NCBI RefSeq assembly: GCF_900091555.1
Contig: NZ_FMCX01000011.1
Location: 62,001 to 126,000 of the forward strand
Direction: 5' to 3'
Origin: Micromonospora mirobrigensis
Lineage (GTDB): Bacteria; Actinomycetota; Actinomycetes; Mycobacteriales; Micromonosporaceae
Length of the DNA stretch: 64,000 nucleotides
Shown here in pieces: positions 16,135 to 26,323 of the stretch. The translations under genes and the position numbers were made by a program. Each line of letters starts with the position of its first letter. Position 1 is the stretch's first letter. The notes beneath the pieces are model-generated. The model had not been told where the DNA came from. It was given only the letters and a program-made list of their open reading frames with translations, and ran no database searches.

Positions 16135-16173
16135 GAAGATGCTGCCTCGGTCCGCCTGCGAGGCAGCATCTTC
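16135..16173 (-). terminator. Hairpin terminator of the GH20 gene
   Basis: A perfect 15-bp stem (GAAGATGCTGCCTCG with its complement, 16135-16149 and 16159-16173) and 9-nt loop, about 100 nt after the minus-strand hexosaminidase stop. Confidence 0.8.
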
Positions 16174-16271
16174 GCTGAAGTTGCCGGCCCGCCTGCCGTG
16201 AGGCTGGGGCGGGATGGCGCTGGGTGCGGCAGGCCGGCCCAGAGACCCGGCCGGCTGTGGCGCGGGCCGGG

Positions 16272-18038
16272 TCAGTGGGCGTCGGGGACGGCGTCGCGGG
16301 ACGGCTGGGTTGGGACCGGACGAACCGGGCCCACCGCGGGGGGCGTCGAGGGTGTCGGCCAGGGGACGTCGGGGGAGCGGTGGAAGGTGATGCCGGCGGC
16401 CGTCCAGCGGGCGCCGTGCCCGGCCAGCCGGTCCCGGAAGCCGGCCCAGTCGTGCGTCGCCCGGGGAGACCAGCCGAGTTCGGCGAGCGCGGGCAGCCGG
16501 GGCAGCAGCAGGAACTCGATGTCGGCGAGGGTGCTGACCGATTCGGTCCAGAGCGGCGCCTCGACGCCGAGCACCGCCTCGGCGGGCACGTCGGTGAGGT
16601 GCGTGCCCGGGTCCCAGTCGTACGCCCGGCGCACGTCGATCAGGCCGGCCCAGTCGTGCCCGATCGGGGTGTCCGGGGCGTACTTCATGTCCAGGTAGGC
16701 GTGGTTGCCGGGGGAGAGGATCAGCCGGTCGCCCCGGCGGACCGCCGCGGCGATGTCCGGGTCGTCGCCGTTGGTGCCCCACCACTGGAGCACCCGCCCG
16801 TCGACGTGGGCGGCGGGGGCGAGCTGGTGCCAGCCGACCACCGTCTTGCCGGTGGCGGCGACGATCCGCTGGGCCCGCTCGACGAAGCCGGTGTACGTCG
16901 CGCCCTTGACCTTGAACGCCTCGTCGCCGCCGATGTGCAGCCACGGCCCGGGGGTGAGCGCGGCCACCTCACCGACCACGTCGGCGACGAAGTCGTACGT
17001 CCGCTCGTCGGCGGGGTCGACGTAGCTGAAGCCGACCTCGGTGCCGGTGTACGGCGGCGGCGGGACCTTGCCCGGCGCCAGCTCGGGGTACGCGACCAGC
17101 GCCGCGTTGGTGTGGCCGGGCAGGTCGATCTCCGGCACCACGGTGACGTGCCGGCGGGCGGCGTAGGCGACGATGCGCCGGTAGTCGTCCTTGGTGTACC
17201 AGCCGCCGGTGCCGCCGCCGACTCCGGTGGCGCCGCCGACGGTGGCCAGCCGGGGCCAGGTGTCCACCGCGATCCGCCAGCCCTGGTCGTCGGTGAGGTG
17301 CAGGTGCAGGTGGTTGAGCTTGTACCTGGCCAGGTGGTCGACCACCCGCAGCACGTCGTCGACGGCGAAGAAGTGCCGGGCCACGTCGAGCATCGCCCCC
17401 CGGTACGCGAAGCGCGGCCGGTCGACGATCGTGCCGCCGGGCACCGTCCAGCGCTCGGTCACCGGCGTCCGGCTCTCGACGGCGGCGGGCAGCAGCTGGC
17501 GCAGCGTCTGCACCCCGTGCAACAGCCCGGCGGGGGTGAGTGCGGTGATCCGCACGGCGGTGGGGGTGACGTCGAGCCGGTAGCCCTCGACACCCAGCTC
17601 CGCGGTCGCGGGGAGCCCGTCGGCGACGAAGTCGGCAGCGACCGGATCCGCTGCGGCGAGGGTGAGCGTGAGCGGTGACGCGGAGTCGGTGGGCGCGGCG
17701 TCGGCGAGTGCGGCGTCGGCGATCGGCAGCGGGTGTCCGGTGGCGGGGCGCAGCAGTTCGGCGAGGAGCGCGGCGACGTCCCGGGCCGCGGGGTCCGCGC
17801 TGACCCGCAGCACGGTGTCGGCGGTCAGGGTGAAGTCGGCGGCCGGGTGCGGGACCACCCGCTCCGGCGCCGGCACCACGTCGCCCAGCGCGACCGGCGC
17901 GGGCGGCGCGAGCTGGGCACCGGCCGCCCGGGCGGCGGTCCGGGCCAGCTCGGCGGCGGCCGGTCGCCGGGTGGACGGGACGGACCGGTCGAGCGGCTCG
18001 GGACCGGTCTCGGGGCTGGTGGCGGGGGTGGTCGGCAC
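16272..18038 (-). CDS. Glycoside hydrolase family 20 beta-N-acetylhexosaminidase
   Basis: A 588-residue GH20 enzyme that releases terminal GlcNAc or GalNAc by substrate-assisted catalysis. An N-terminal GH20b-like domain (about 60-180) precedes the barrel. The barrel shows FAYRGAMLDVARHFF, YKLNHLHLHLTDDQGWRI, VVPEIDLPGHTNAAL and the catalytic pair in WLHIGGDEAF (Asp-Glu). VLQWWGTNG and VLGVEAPLWTESV are late substrate-binding blocks. The GTG at 18038 is chosen for its upstream GGAG at good spacing; the frame stays open to 18305. No signal peptide is visible from this start, so it may be cytoplasmic or use an unusual export route. A LacI-type palindrome upstream suggests sugar induction. Confidence 0.9.
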   Translation of the reverse strand: MPTTPATSPETGPEPLDRSVPSTRRPAAAELARTAARAAGAQLAPPAPVALGDVVPAPERVVPHPAADFTLTADTVLRVSADPAARDVAALLAELLRPATGHPLPIADAALADAAPTDSASPLTLTLAAADPVAADFVADGLPATAELGVEGYRLDVTPTAVRITALTPAGLLHGVQTLRQLLPAAVESRTPVTERWTVPGGTIVDRPRFAYRGAMLDVARHFFAVDDVLRVVDHLARYKLNHLHLHLTDDQGWRIAVDTWPRLATVGGATGVGGGTGGWYTKDDYRRIVAYAARRHVTVVPEIDLPGHTNAALVAYPELAPGKVPPPPYTGTEVGFSYVDPADERTYDFVADVVGEVAALTPGPWLHIGGDEAFKVKGATYTGFVERAQRIVAATGKTVVGWHQLAPAAHVDGRVLQWWGTNGDDPDIAAAVRRGDRLILSPGNHAYLDMKYAPDTPIGHDWAGLIDVRRAYDWDPGTHLTDVPAEAVLGVEAPLWTESVSTLADIEFLLLPRLPALAELGWSPRATHDWAGFRDRLAGHGARWTAAGITFHRSPDVPWPTPSTPPAVGPVRPVPTQPSRDAVPDAH

Positions 18039-18351
18039 GGGTGCGACTCCGGGGGGTGTATTCGCGTGGGATATGGCAAAGGTCAGGTTCGACGAACCCA
18101 GCGCCGTCAAGGGTACGAGGGGAGACGCGATTGCGTGATCGTGCGCGTGGAAGCGTTCCCAAAAACCGGTACGGACGCGGATAGTGGTGATGGTTGTGCC
18201 GATTGTCACCGAACGGTCCCGAGCCACCCGATGTTCGCTTAACCTTCGCCCACCGATCGGCCACGAGGACTGGATTAGCGGTGGTCGGCCCCGGGGTATG
18301 AGCAACTGAACCTTCGTTAAGTGTCAATGCGGACGCGCGTGGGAGGCTCTG
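18039..18351. other. Divergent promoter region between the GH20 gene and ppdK
   Basis: About 310 bp without a gene. It holds the promoter of the minus-strand GH20 gene, including the LacI-like palindrome, and the promoter and leader of ppdK. AACCTTCG is seen twice (18241-18248 and 18308-18315), each next to TTAA (CTTAACCTTCG and GAACCTTCGTTAAG), close to the ppdK start, possibly a regulator site or promoter element. Confidence 0.55.
18148..18161. promoter_or_regulatory. LacI-family operator-like palindrome
   Basis: TGGAAGCGTTCCCA, near-perfect dyad around a central GCG, resembling the TGGGAGCGCTCCCA-type sites of actinobacterial CebR-like LacI regulators. It lies 110 nt before the chosen GH20 start. 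No LacI gene is in the window near it. Confidence 0.5.
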
Positions 18352-21087
<2,736 letters not shown>

Positions 21088-21098
21088 CCGGTCACCCG

Positions 21099-21140
21099 CC
21101 GCCCGTGCCCGCCGTCCACGTGGACGGCGGGCACGGGCGG
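21099..21140. terminator. Palindromic terminator after ppdK
   Basis: A perfect 42-nt palindrome (21 bp each side of 21119/21120) 12 nt after the ppdK stop, centred on CACGTG. With no unpaired loop it would fold with a tight turn. No T-tract. Confidence 0.75.
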
Positions 21141-21193
21141 GGCGGCGTAACGTGGGGGCGGCTTGCCTGCCGTCCCGAGCGAAGGGTGACCGC

Positions 21194-21547
21194 ATGACCA
21201 GCGTCTGGGAGAGCCTGACCGTCGACGCCAGCGACCCGGCCCGGCTGGCCCGCTGGTGGGCGGAGGCGCTCGGCTACCAGATCGTCGCCGAACGCTCCGA
21301 CGAGGTGGAGATCCGGCCCGCGCCGGACCGGCTGCCCGGCATGGTGTTCGTGCCGGTCCGCGACCCCAAGACGGCCAAGAACCGGCTCCACCTCGACCTG
21401 CGCCCGGCCGACCAGGAGGCGGAGGTCGAGCGGCTGGTCGACATGGGCGCCCGGCACGTGGACGTCGGGCAGGGCGGGGCCGACTGGGTGGTCCTCGCCG
21501 ACCCCGAGGGCAACGAGTTCTGCGTCCTCTCTCCGCGCAAGGGGTGA
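21194..21547 (+). CDS. VOC (glyoxalase-like) family protein
   Basis: A 117-residue protein with a two-unit VOC fold: SLTVDASDPARLARWWAEAL and LGYQIVAERSDEVEIRPAP in the first half, NRLHLDLRPADQEAEVERL and WVVLADPEGNEFCVLSP in the second. The closing DPEGNEFCVL is typical of the actinobacterial glyoxalase-like family. Metal-binding residues are only partly evident, so enzyme activity is uncertain; some members bind small molecules such as bleomycin-type drugs. It ends 6 nt before dgt and is probably cotranscribed with it. Confidence 0.82.
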   Translation: MTSVWESLTVDASDPARLARWWAEALGYQIVAERSDEVEIRPAPDRLPGMVFVPVRDPKTAKNRLHLDLRPADQEAEVERLVDMGARHVDVGQGGADWVVLADPEGNEFCVLSPRKG

Positions 21548-21553
21548 GCCGGC

Positions 21554-22834
21554 TTGGTCGCTGACGCGCCGGACGACCGGTGGGTCGGTGAGGCGCCCAA
21601 GGACGGCGGCACCGGGCGCTCCCCGTACGAGCGGGACCGGGCCCGGGTGCTGCACTCGGCGGCGTTCCGCCGGCTCGCCGCCAAGACCCAGGTGCACACG
21701 GCGGGCACCGACGACTTCCTGCGGACCCGGCTGACCCACTCGCTGGAGGTGGCGCAGATCGCCCGGGAGATGGGCGCCCGGCTGGGCTGCGACCCGGACG
21801 TGGTGGACACCGCCGGGCTGGCCCACGACCTGGGGCACCCGCCGTTCGGGCACAACGGCGAGGACGCCCTGGCCGAGCTGGCCGCCGGCTGCGGCGGCTT
21901 CGAGGGCAACGCGCAGACCCTGCGGGTGCTCACCCGGCTGGAGGCCAAGGTGATCGGCCCGGACGGCGCCCCGGCCGGGCTGAACCTGACCCGGGCCTCG
22001 CTCGACGCGGTCGCCAAGTACCCGTGGTCCCGGCGGCCCGGCGAGCGCAAGTTCGGCACGTACGCCGACGACCTCCCGGTCTTCGACTGGGTCCGCGCCG
22101 GCGCCCCGTCCGGGACCGGCCCCGACGGCCGGCCGCGCCGCTGCCTGGAGGCGCAGGTGATGGACTGGGCCGACGACGTGGCGTACTCGGTGCACGACGT
22201 GGAGGACGGCATCCACGGCGGGTACGTCACCCTCGCCCCGCTGCTCGTCGACGCCGACGAGCGGCGGGCGCTCTGCGCCGACGTGGCCGGCGCGTACTCC
22301 GGCGAATCGCCGGACGACCTGGCCGCCGTGCTGCTGGACCTGTTCGCCGAGCCGATCCTCGCCCCGCTGGCCGGCTACGACGGCAGCCACCGCGCCCAGG
22401 CCGCCCTGAAGGCCACCACCAGCGTGCTGACCGGCCGCTTCGTCTCGACCGTGGTGGCCGCCACCCGGGAGCGGTTCGGTCCCGGCCCGCACCGCCGGTA
22501 CGCCGCGGACCTGGTGGTGCCCCGCCGGATCCGCGCCCAGTGCGCCCTGCTCAAGGGCATCGCCCTGCGCTACGTGATGCGCCGTCCCGGCTCGCGGGAC
22601 CGGTACGACAGCCAGCGGCAGGTGCTCACCGAGCTGGTCACCGCGCTGGTGGAGCGGGGCGCCGGCGCGCTGGACCCGGTCTTCGCCCCGCTGTGGCGGG
22701 CCGCCCCGGACGACGCCACCCGGCTGCGGGTGGTGATCGACCAGGTGGCGTCGCTGACCGACCCGGCGGCCGTGGCGTGGCACCGGCGGCTGGTGCCCGG
22801 CGGGCCCGGGGGCGGCAGCGGCAGCGCGACTTAG
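21554..22834 (+). CDS. dgt: Deoxyguanosinetriphosphate triphosphohydrolase
   Basis: A 426-residue HD-domain enzyme that cuts dGTP (or dNTPs) to the nucleoside and triphosphate. The N-terminus has RSPYERDRARVLHSAAFRRL, and the HD metal site is built from THSLEVAQIAREM and GLAHDLGHPPFGHNGEDAL. Later blocks are LEAQVMDWADDVAYSVHD-VEDG. Length fits the family. The start is TTG at 21554 by position after the VOC gene; no better start or strong ribosome binding site is visible. Its stop codon TAG is inside the iron box of the next gene. Confidence 0.9.
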   Translation: MVADAPDDRWVGEAPKDGGTGRSPYERDRARVLHSAAFRRLAAKTQVHTAGTDDFLRTRLTHSLEVAQIAREMGARLGCDPDVVDTAGLAHDLGHPPFGHNGEDALAELAAGCGGFEGNAQTLRVLTRLEAKVIGPDGAPAGLNLTRASLDAVAKYPWSRRPGERKFGTYADDLPVFDWVRAGAPSGTGPDGRPRRCLEAQVMDWADDVAYSVHDVEDGIHGGYVTLAPLLVDADERRALCADVAGAYSGESPDDLAAVLLDLFAEPILAPLAGYDGSHRAQAALKATTSVLTGRFVSTVVAATRERFGPGPHRRYAADLVVPRRIRAQCALLKGIALRYVMRRPGSRDRYDSQRQVLTELVTALVERGAGALDPVFAPLWRAAPDDATRLRVVIDQVASLTDPAAVAWHRRLVPGGPGGGSGSAT

Positions 22835-22845
22835 GCTAGCCTAAG
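22830..22845. promoter_or_regulatory. Iron box (DtxR/IdeR-type operator)
   Basis: A perfect 16-nt palindrome, CTTAGGCTAGCCTAAG, containing the TTAGGCTA/TAGCCTAA half-sites of DtxR/IdeR/DmdR operators. It overlaps the dgt stop codon and ends 4 nt before the ATG of the siderophore-interacting protein. TAGCCT (22837-22842) inside it fits a -10 box 7 nt from the ATG, so repressor binding would cover the promoter directly. Confidence 0.85.
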
Positions 22846-22849
22846 CAGC

Positions 22850-23686
22850 ATGACGGAGCGCCCGACGAAGAAGGTCGTCACGGCCGCGGTCCTGCGGACC
22901 AGCCGGCCCACCCCCCACCTGATCCGCCTGGTCCTCGCCGGCGGGGAGCTGATCGGCCTGCCGGTCGGCGCGTACACCGACCACTACGTCAAGCTGGTCT
23001 TCCCGCCGGCCGGCGTGGTCTACCCGAGGCCGCTGGACCTGGCCGAGGTGCGGGCGACGATGCCCCGCGAACAGTGGCCGCGGCTGCGCGCGTACACGGT
23101 GCGGGCGTTCGACGCGGCGACCGGCGAGCTGACCATCGACGTGGTGCACCACGGCGACGAGGGGCTGGCCGGGCCGTGGGCCGCCGCGCTGCGCCCCGGC
23201 GACGAGGTGAGCTTCGTCGGCCCCGGCGGCGCGTACGCCCCCGACCCGGCCGCGGACTGGCACCTGCTGGTCGGCGACGAGAGCGCCCTGCCGGCGATCG
23301 CGGCCAGCCTGGAGCGGCTGCCCGCCGGCGCCCCGGCGGTGGTCCTCGTCGAGGTCGACGGCCCGGCCGACGAGCAGCCGCTGACCAGTGCCGGCGCCGT
23401 CGAGCTGACCTGGCTGCACCGCGGTGACCGGCCGGTGGGGGAGGCGCTGGTCGCCGCCGTCCGGGCGCTGGAGTTCCCGCCCGGCGCGGTGCACGCCTTC
23501 GTCCACGGCGAGGCGACCTTCGTCAAGGAGCTGCGGCACCTGCTGCGGATCGAGCGCGGCGTGCCCCGGGAGGCGCTCTCCATCTCCGGCTACTGGCGGC
23601 GGGGGATGACCGACGAGGGCTGGCGGGCCAGCAAGGCCGACTGGAACGCGCGGGTCGAGGCCGAGGAGGCCGCCGCGGTCGCCTGA
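22850..23686 (+). CDS. Siderophore-interacting protein, FAD-dependent ferric reductase
   Basis: A 278-residue cytoplasmic flavoprotein of the SIP/ViuB family that reduces ferric siderophores after uptake. The FAD-binding domain has the RAYTVRAFD motif at about residue 80, and the NAD(P)H-binding domain includes WHLLVGDESALPAIAASLER and the closing ISGYWRRGMTDEGWR. There is no room for a ribosome binding site: the iron box ends 4 nt before the ATG, so the mRNA is probably leaderless and iron-repressed. The gene stands alone; no siderophore synthesis or transport gene is in the window. Confidence 0.93.
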   Translation: MTERPTKKVVTAAVLRTSRPTPHLIRLVLAGGELIGLPVGAYTDHYVKLVFPPAGVVYPRPLDLAEVRATMPREQWPRLRAYTVRAFDAATGELTIDVVHHGDEGLAGPWAAALRPGDEVSFVGPGGAYAPDPAADWHLLVGDESALPAIAASLERLPAGAPAVVLVEVDGPADEQPLTSAGAVELTWLHRGDRPVGEALVAAVRALEFPPGAVHAFVHGEATFVKELRHLLRIERGVPREALSISGYWRRGMTDEGWRASKADWNARVEAEEAAAVA

Positions 23687-23746
23687 CCGCTCGCCCCGGC
23701 TCTCGCCCGCCGACCGGGTCGGAGCCGGTCGGCCGGCACAGGCTTC

Positions 23747-23914
23747 CGCCGTCCTTTCGAGCTGATGTCGTAGACGACTCACCGTCCGGTCCGTTGCGAC
23801 CGCTGCTCCGCCGGGGCCGCCCGCCGGACCAGCGCGGCATACCTCGGGAGGGCGTGCCGGCGGGCGCTTCGCCGCTGGTTGAACCGTTCAGGACATCAGC
23901 TCGAAAGGACGGCG
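23747..23914. repeat. 168-nt element with 23-bp terminal inverted repeats (MITE-like)
   Basis: Perfect 23-bp inverted repeats at 23747-23769 and 23892-23914 enclose 122 nt with no gene. The arms include GTCCTTTCGAGCTGATGTC and complement. No clear target duplication flanks it. The size and structure fit a miniature inverted-repeat element; a structured RNA or a long-range terminator between the convergent genes is the alternative. Confidence 0.65.
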
Positions 23915-23959
23915 AGAACGACTCGCTCCGCCGCGCCGCAGGCAGCACGGCCGCCGTGA

Positions 23960-26194
23960 TCAACCGCCGGTCGGCTCGCCGCCGGGCACGGTCTCGTCGG
24001 GGACGGTGTCCTCGGGGACGGTGGTAGCGGGCGCGGTGGTAGCGGGCGCGGTGGTAGCGGGCGCGGTGGTAGCGGGCGCGGTGCTCGTCGCCGAGGGATC
24101 CGGGGTGGGTTCGGTGCCGGCCGTGGGCGAGGGGCCGGAACCGGGCGTCACGCCCTGGACGGCGAGCCGGTGCAGCTCCGGCAGCAGCCACGGGGCGATC
24201 CACTCGCGTACCCCGCGCGGGGTGAAGTGCAGCCCGTCGCTGCGTACCCGGATCCCGCCGGCCTCCCAGCTGAACTCGCCGTCCGGGCAGACCCGCCGGT
24301 TGAGGTCGAGCAGGCTCGCCTTCTTGCGCTCGGCGGCGTCGGCGAGCAGCCGGTTCCAGGCGTCCACCCGCTGCGCGTCGTCCTCCGGCCAGAGACCGCC
24401 GTCGGGGCGTTCCGCGCGCCGGGTGTACGGCGCCGTGAGCAGCACCACGTGGGCGCCCCGGCCGCCCGCGATGTCGATGGCCCGGTCCAGCTCACCGGCG
24501 AGGTACGCGTCGTACGCCGGGTCGCCCACGTGCTGCCACCGCCCGTCGAGCCGGCGGTCGACCAGCTCCCAGCGGTCGAGCAGGATCACCGCGACGTCCG
24601 GGTCGTCGGCGTCGACGGACCTCCACCACCGGTTGTCCCAGGTCTCGCAGCCGGGGTAGTTGGTGTGGTCGCCGCCGACGTAGCGCAGCTCCGGCAGGCG
24701 GGCGATCCCGCAGCCCTGCACCGCCCGCACGCTCACCGCGAGCCGGTCCTGTTCCGGCAGGTAGCTGCCGAGCGACCAGGAGACCGAGTCGCCGAGGAAG
24801 GTGACCCGGGGCAGCCGGCCGGGTTCCCGGCCGGGCCGGCGTACCGGTGGGGTGGGGGCGGGTGAGCCGGCGACCGGGCTGGTGGTGGCGCTGGGTGTCG
24901 GGGTGGTGTCCCAGGCGATGGCCGTGGCCGGGGTGGGGGCCACCGGCGGCGTGACGGTGCCGAACACGGCGAGCGTCGCCACCGCGGCGACGGCCGCGCC
25001 GGCCAGCGCCGGCGTCACCCGGGGCAGCCGCCGGGCCCGTCGGATCGGGCGCTCCACCAGCAGGTACGACGCGACGGCGACGGCCAGGGTGAGCGCGCAC
25101 CGGGCGGCGAGCAGGGCCGGCCCGGTCAGCCCGGTCCGCTCCGCGTCGCACCACTGGAACAGCGGCCAGTGCCACAGGTACAGCCCGTACGAGATCCGGC
25201 CGGTCCAGACCAGCGGGGGCAGTGCCAGCAGCCGGGCGGTGGGTCCGGCCGGGCTGACCGCGGCGTGCGCGATGACCGCCGCCACCGCCAGCGCGGCGAG
25301 GGTCAGCCCGCCCCGGTAGAGCCAGCGGTCACCGCCGTTCGCGGTGGCCCAGAGCCAGCCGGTGCCGACCGCTCCGGCCAGCGCCAGCGCGCCGAGGACC
25401 CGGCGTACCCGAGGCGACGGTGCGGCCCCGGCAGCCGGTGCCGCCTCGGCGGCCGGCGGGTCGCTCGCCGCGGGCGGTGACGGCGCCCGGCGGGCCAACG
25501 CCACCGCCAGCGCGGCGCCGACCAGCAGCGCCACCGCCCGGGTGTCGGTGCCGTAGTAGACCCGGTCCACGGCGTCCGGCGCGAAGAGCAGCGCGGCGGC
25601 CGTCGCCGACGCCAGCGCGCCGCCCAGGGTGAGCGCCAGCACCGCGCCGAGCCGCCGACCCCCGGACGGCGCCCCACCGGCCCGGCGGGCGGTCAGTGCG
25701 AGCAGCAGCCCCAGCAGCAGCGGCCAGAGCAGGTAGAACTGCTCCTCGATGCCGAGCGACCAGGTGTGCTGCAACGGCGACGGGCTGCCGGTGGCGGCGA
25801 AGTAGTCGCCGTCCCGGTTCGCCATCCGCCAGTTCGCCAGGTAGCCGAGGGCGGCCAGCGCGTCCCAGCGCAGCGCGGTCAGCTCGGTGTCGGGCAGCAG
25901 CCACCGGGAGACCAGCAGCACGACGGCGAGCACCAGCAGCAGCGCGGGCAGCAGCCGCCGGAACCGGCGACCCCAGAACGCGACCAGGTCGATCCGGCCG
26001 GTGTCCCGCTGCTCGGCCAGCAGCAGCGAGGTGATCAGGAACCCGGAGAGCACGAAGAACGCGTCGACGCCGAGGAAACCGCCGGGCAGCGCGGCCACCC
26101 CGCCGTGGAAGGCCAGGACGGCGACCACGGCGAGGGCGCGGACGCCGTCGAGCGCCGGCTGGTACGCGAACCGGGGCGGGGCGGTCGTGGACAT
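23960..26194 (-). CDS. OafA/YrhL-type membrane acyltransferase with C-terminal SGNH domain
   Basis: A 744-residue membrane protein. Residues 1-380 are the acyltransferase-3 domain with about ten helices: PALDGVRALAVVAVLAFHGG at the start, FFVLSGFLITSLLLAEQ, and LQHTWSLGIEEQFYLLWPLL. After a Pro/Thr linker, residues 455-690 form an extracytoplasmic SGNH domain (VTFLGDSVSWSLGSYLPEQ with the nucleophile Ser; late DGLHFTPRGV with the Asp-x2-His pair). It would move an acyl group across the membrane onto a surface sugar or peptidoglycan. The C-terminus is a Thr/Pro/Ala tail with four exact PATTA repeats. The ATG at 26194 is divergent from the BCCT gene. Confidence 0.88.
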   Translation of the reverse strand: MSTTAPPRFAYQPALDGVRALAVVAVLAFHGGVAALPGGFLGVDAFFVLSGFLITSLLLAEQRDTGRIDLVAFWGRRFRRLLPALLLVLAVVLLVSRWLLPDTELTALRWDALAALGYLANWRMANRDGDYFAATGSPSPLQHTWSLGIEEQFYLLWPLLLGLLLALTARRAGGAPSGGRRLGAVLALTLGGALASATAAALLFAPDAVDRVYYGTDTRAVALLVGAALAVALARRAPSPPAASDPPAAEAAPAAGAAPSPRVRRVLGALALAGAVGTGWLWATANGGDRWLYRGGLTLAALAVAAVIAHAAVSPAGPTARLLALPPLVWTGRISYGLYLWHWPLFQWCDAERTGLTGPALLAARCALTLAVAVASYLLVERPIRRARRLPRVTPALAGAAVAAVATLAVFGTVTPPVAPTPATAIAWDTTPTPSATTSPVAGSPAPTPPVRRPGREPGRLPRVTFLGDSVSWSLGSYLPEQDRLAVSVRAVQGCGIARLPELRYVGGDHTNYPGCETWDNRWWRSVDADDPDVAVILLDRWELVDRRLDGRWQHVGDPAYDAYLAGELDRAIDIAGGRGAHVVLLTAPYTRRAERPDGGLWPEDDAQRVDAWNRLLADAAERKKASLLDLNRRVCPDGEFSWEAGGIRVRSDGLHFTPRGVREWIAPWLLPELHRLAVQGVTPGSGPSPTAGTEPTPDPSATSTAPATTAPATTAPATTAPATTVPEDTVPDETVPGGEPTGG
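24021..24080. repeat. Four exact 15-nt tandem repeats within the acyltransferase gene
   Basis: GTGGTAGCGGGCGCG occurs four times head to tail and encodes (A)PATT(A) units in the C-terminal tail. Exact identity implies recent expansion or contraction by slippage. Copy number may vary between strains. Confidence 0.93.
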
Positions 26195-26323
26195 GCGGCA
26201 TATCCTGCCCCGGGCGTTCCCGGCCATGCGCATCGACCGGTGGGCCCGCCGGACCGGGCGATTACCGCCGTTCCGCCGTCCGGGACGGTCCGGCGCGGCC
26301 AGGATGGTCACCGGGGGTGACTG

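Noticed and set aside
15813..16169. Possible small gene upstream of the C39 peptidase
   Set aside because: The open frame arises from the tandem repeats and has no start signal or domain.
24021..24080. Regular 15-nt repeats as a possible CRISPR-like array
   Set aside because: No spacers separate the units, and they encode an in-frame PATTA tail of the acyltransferase.
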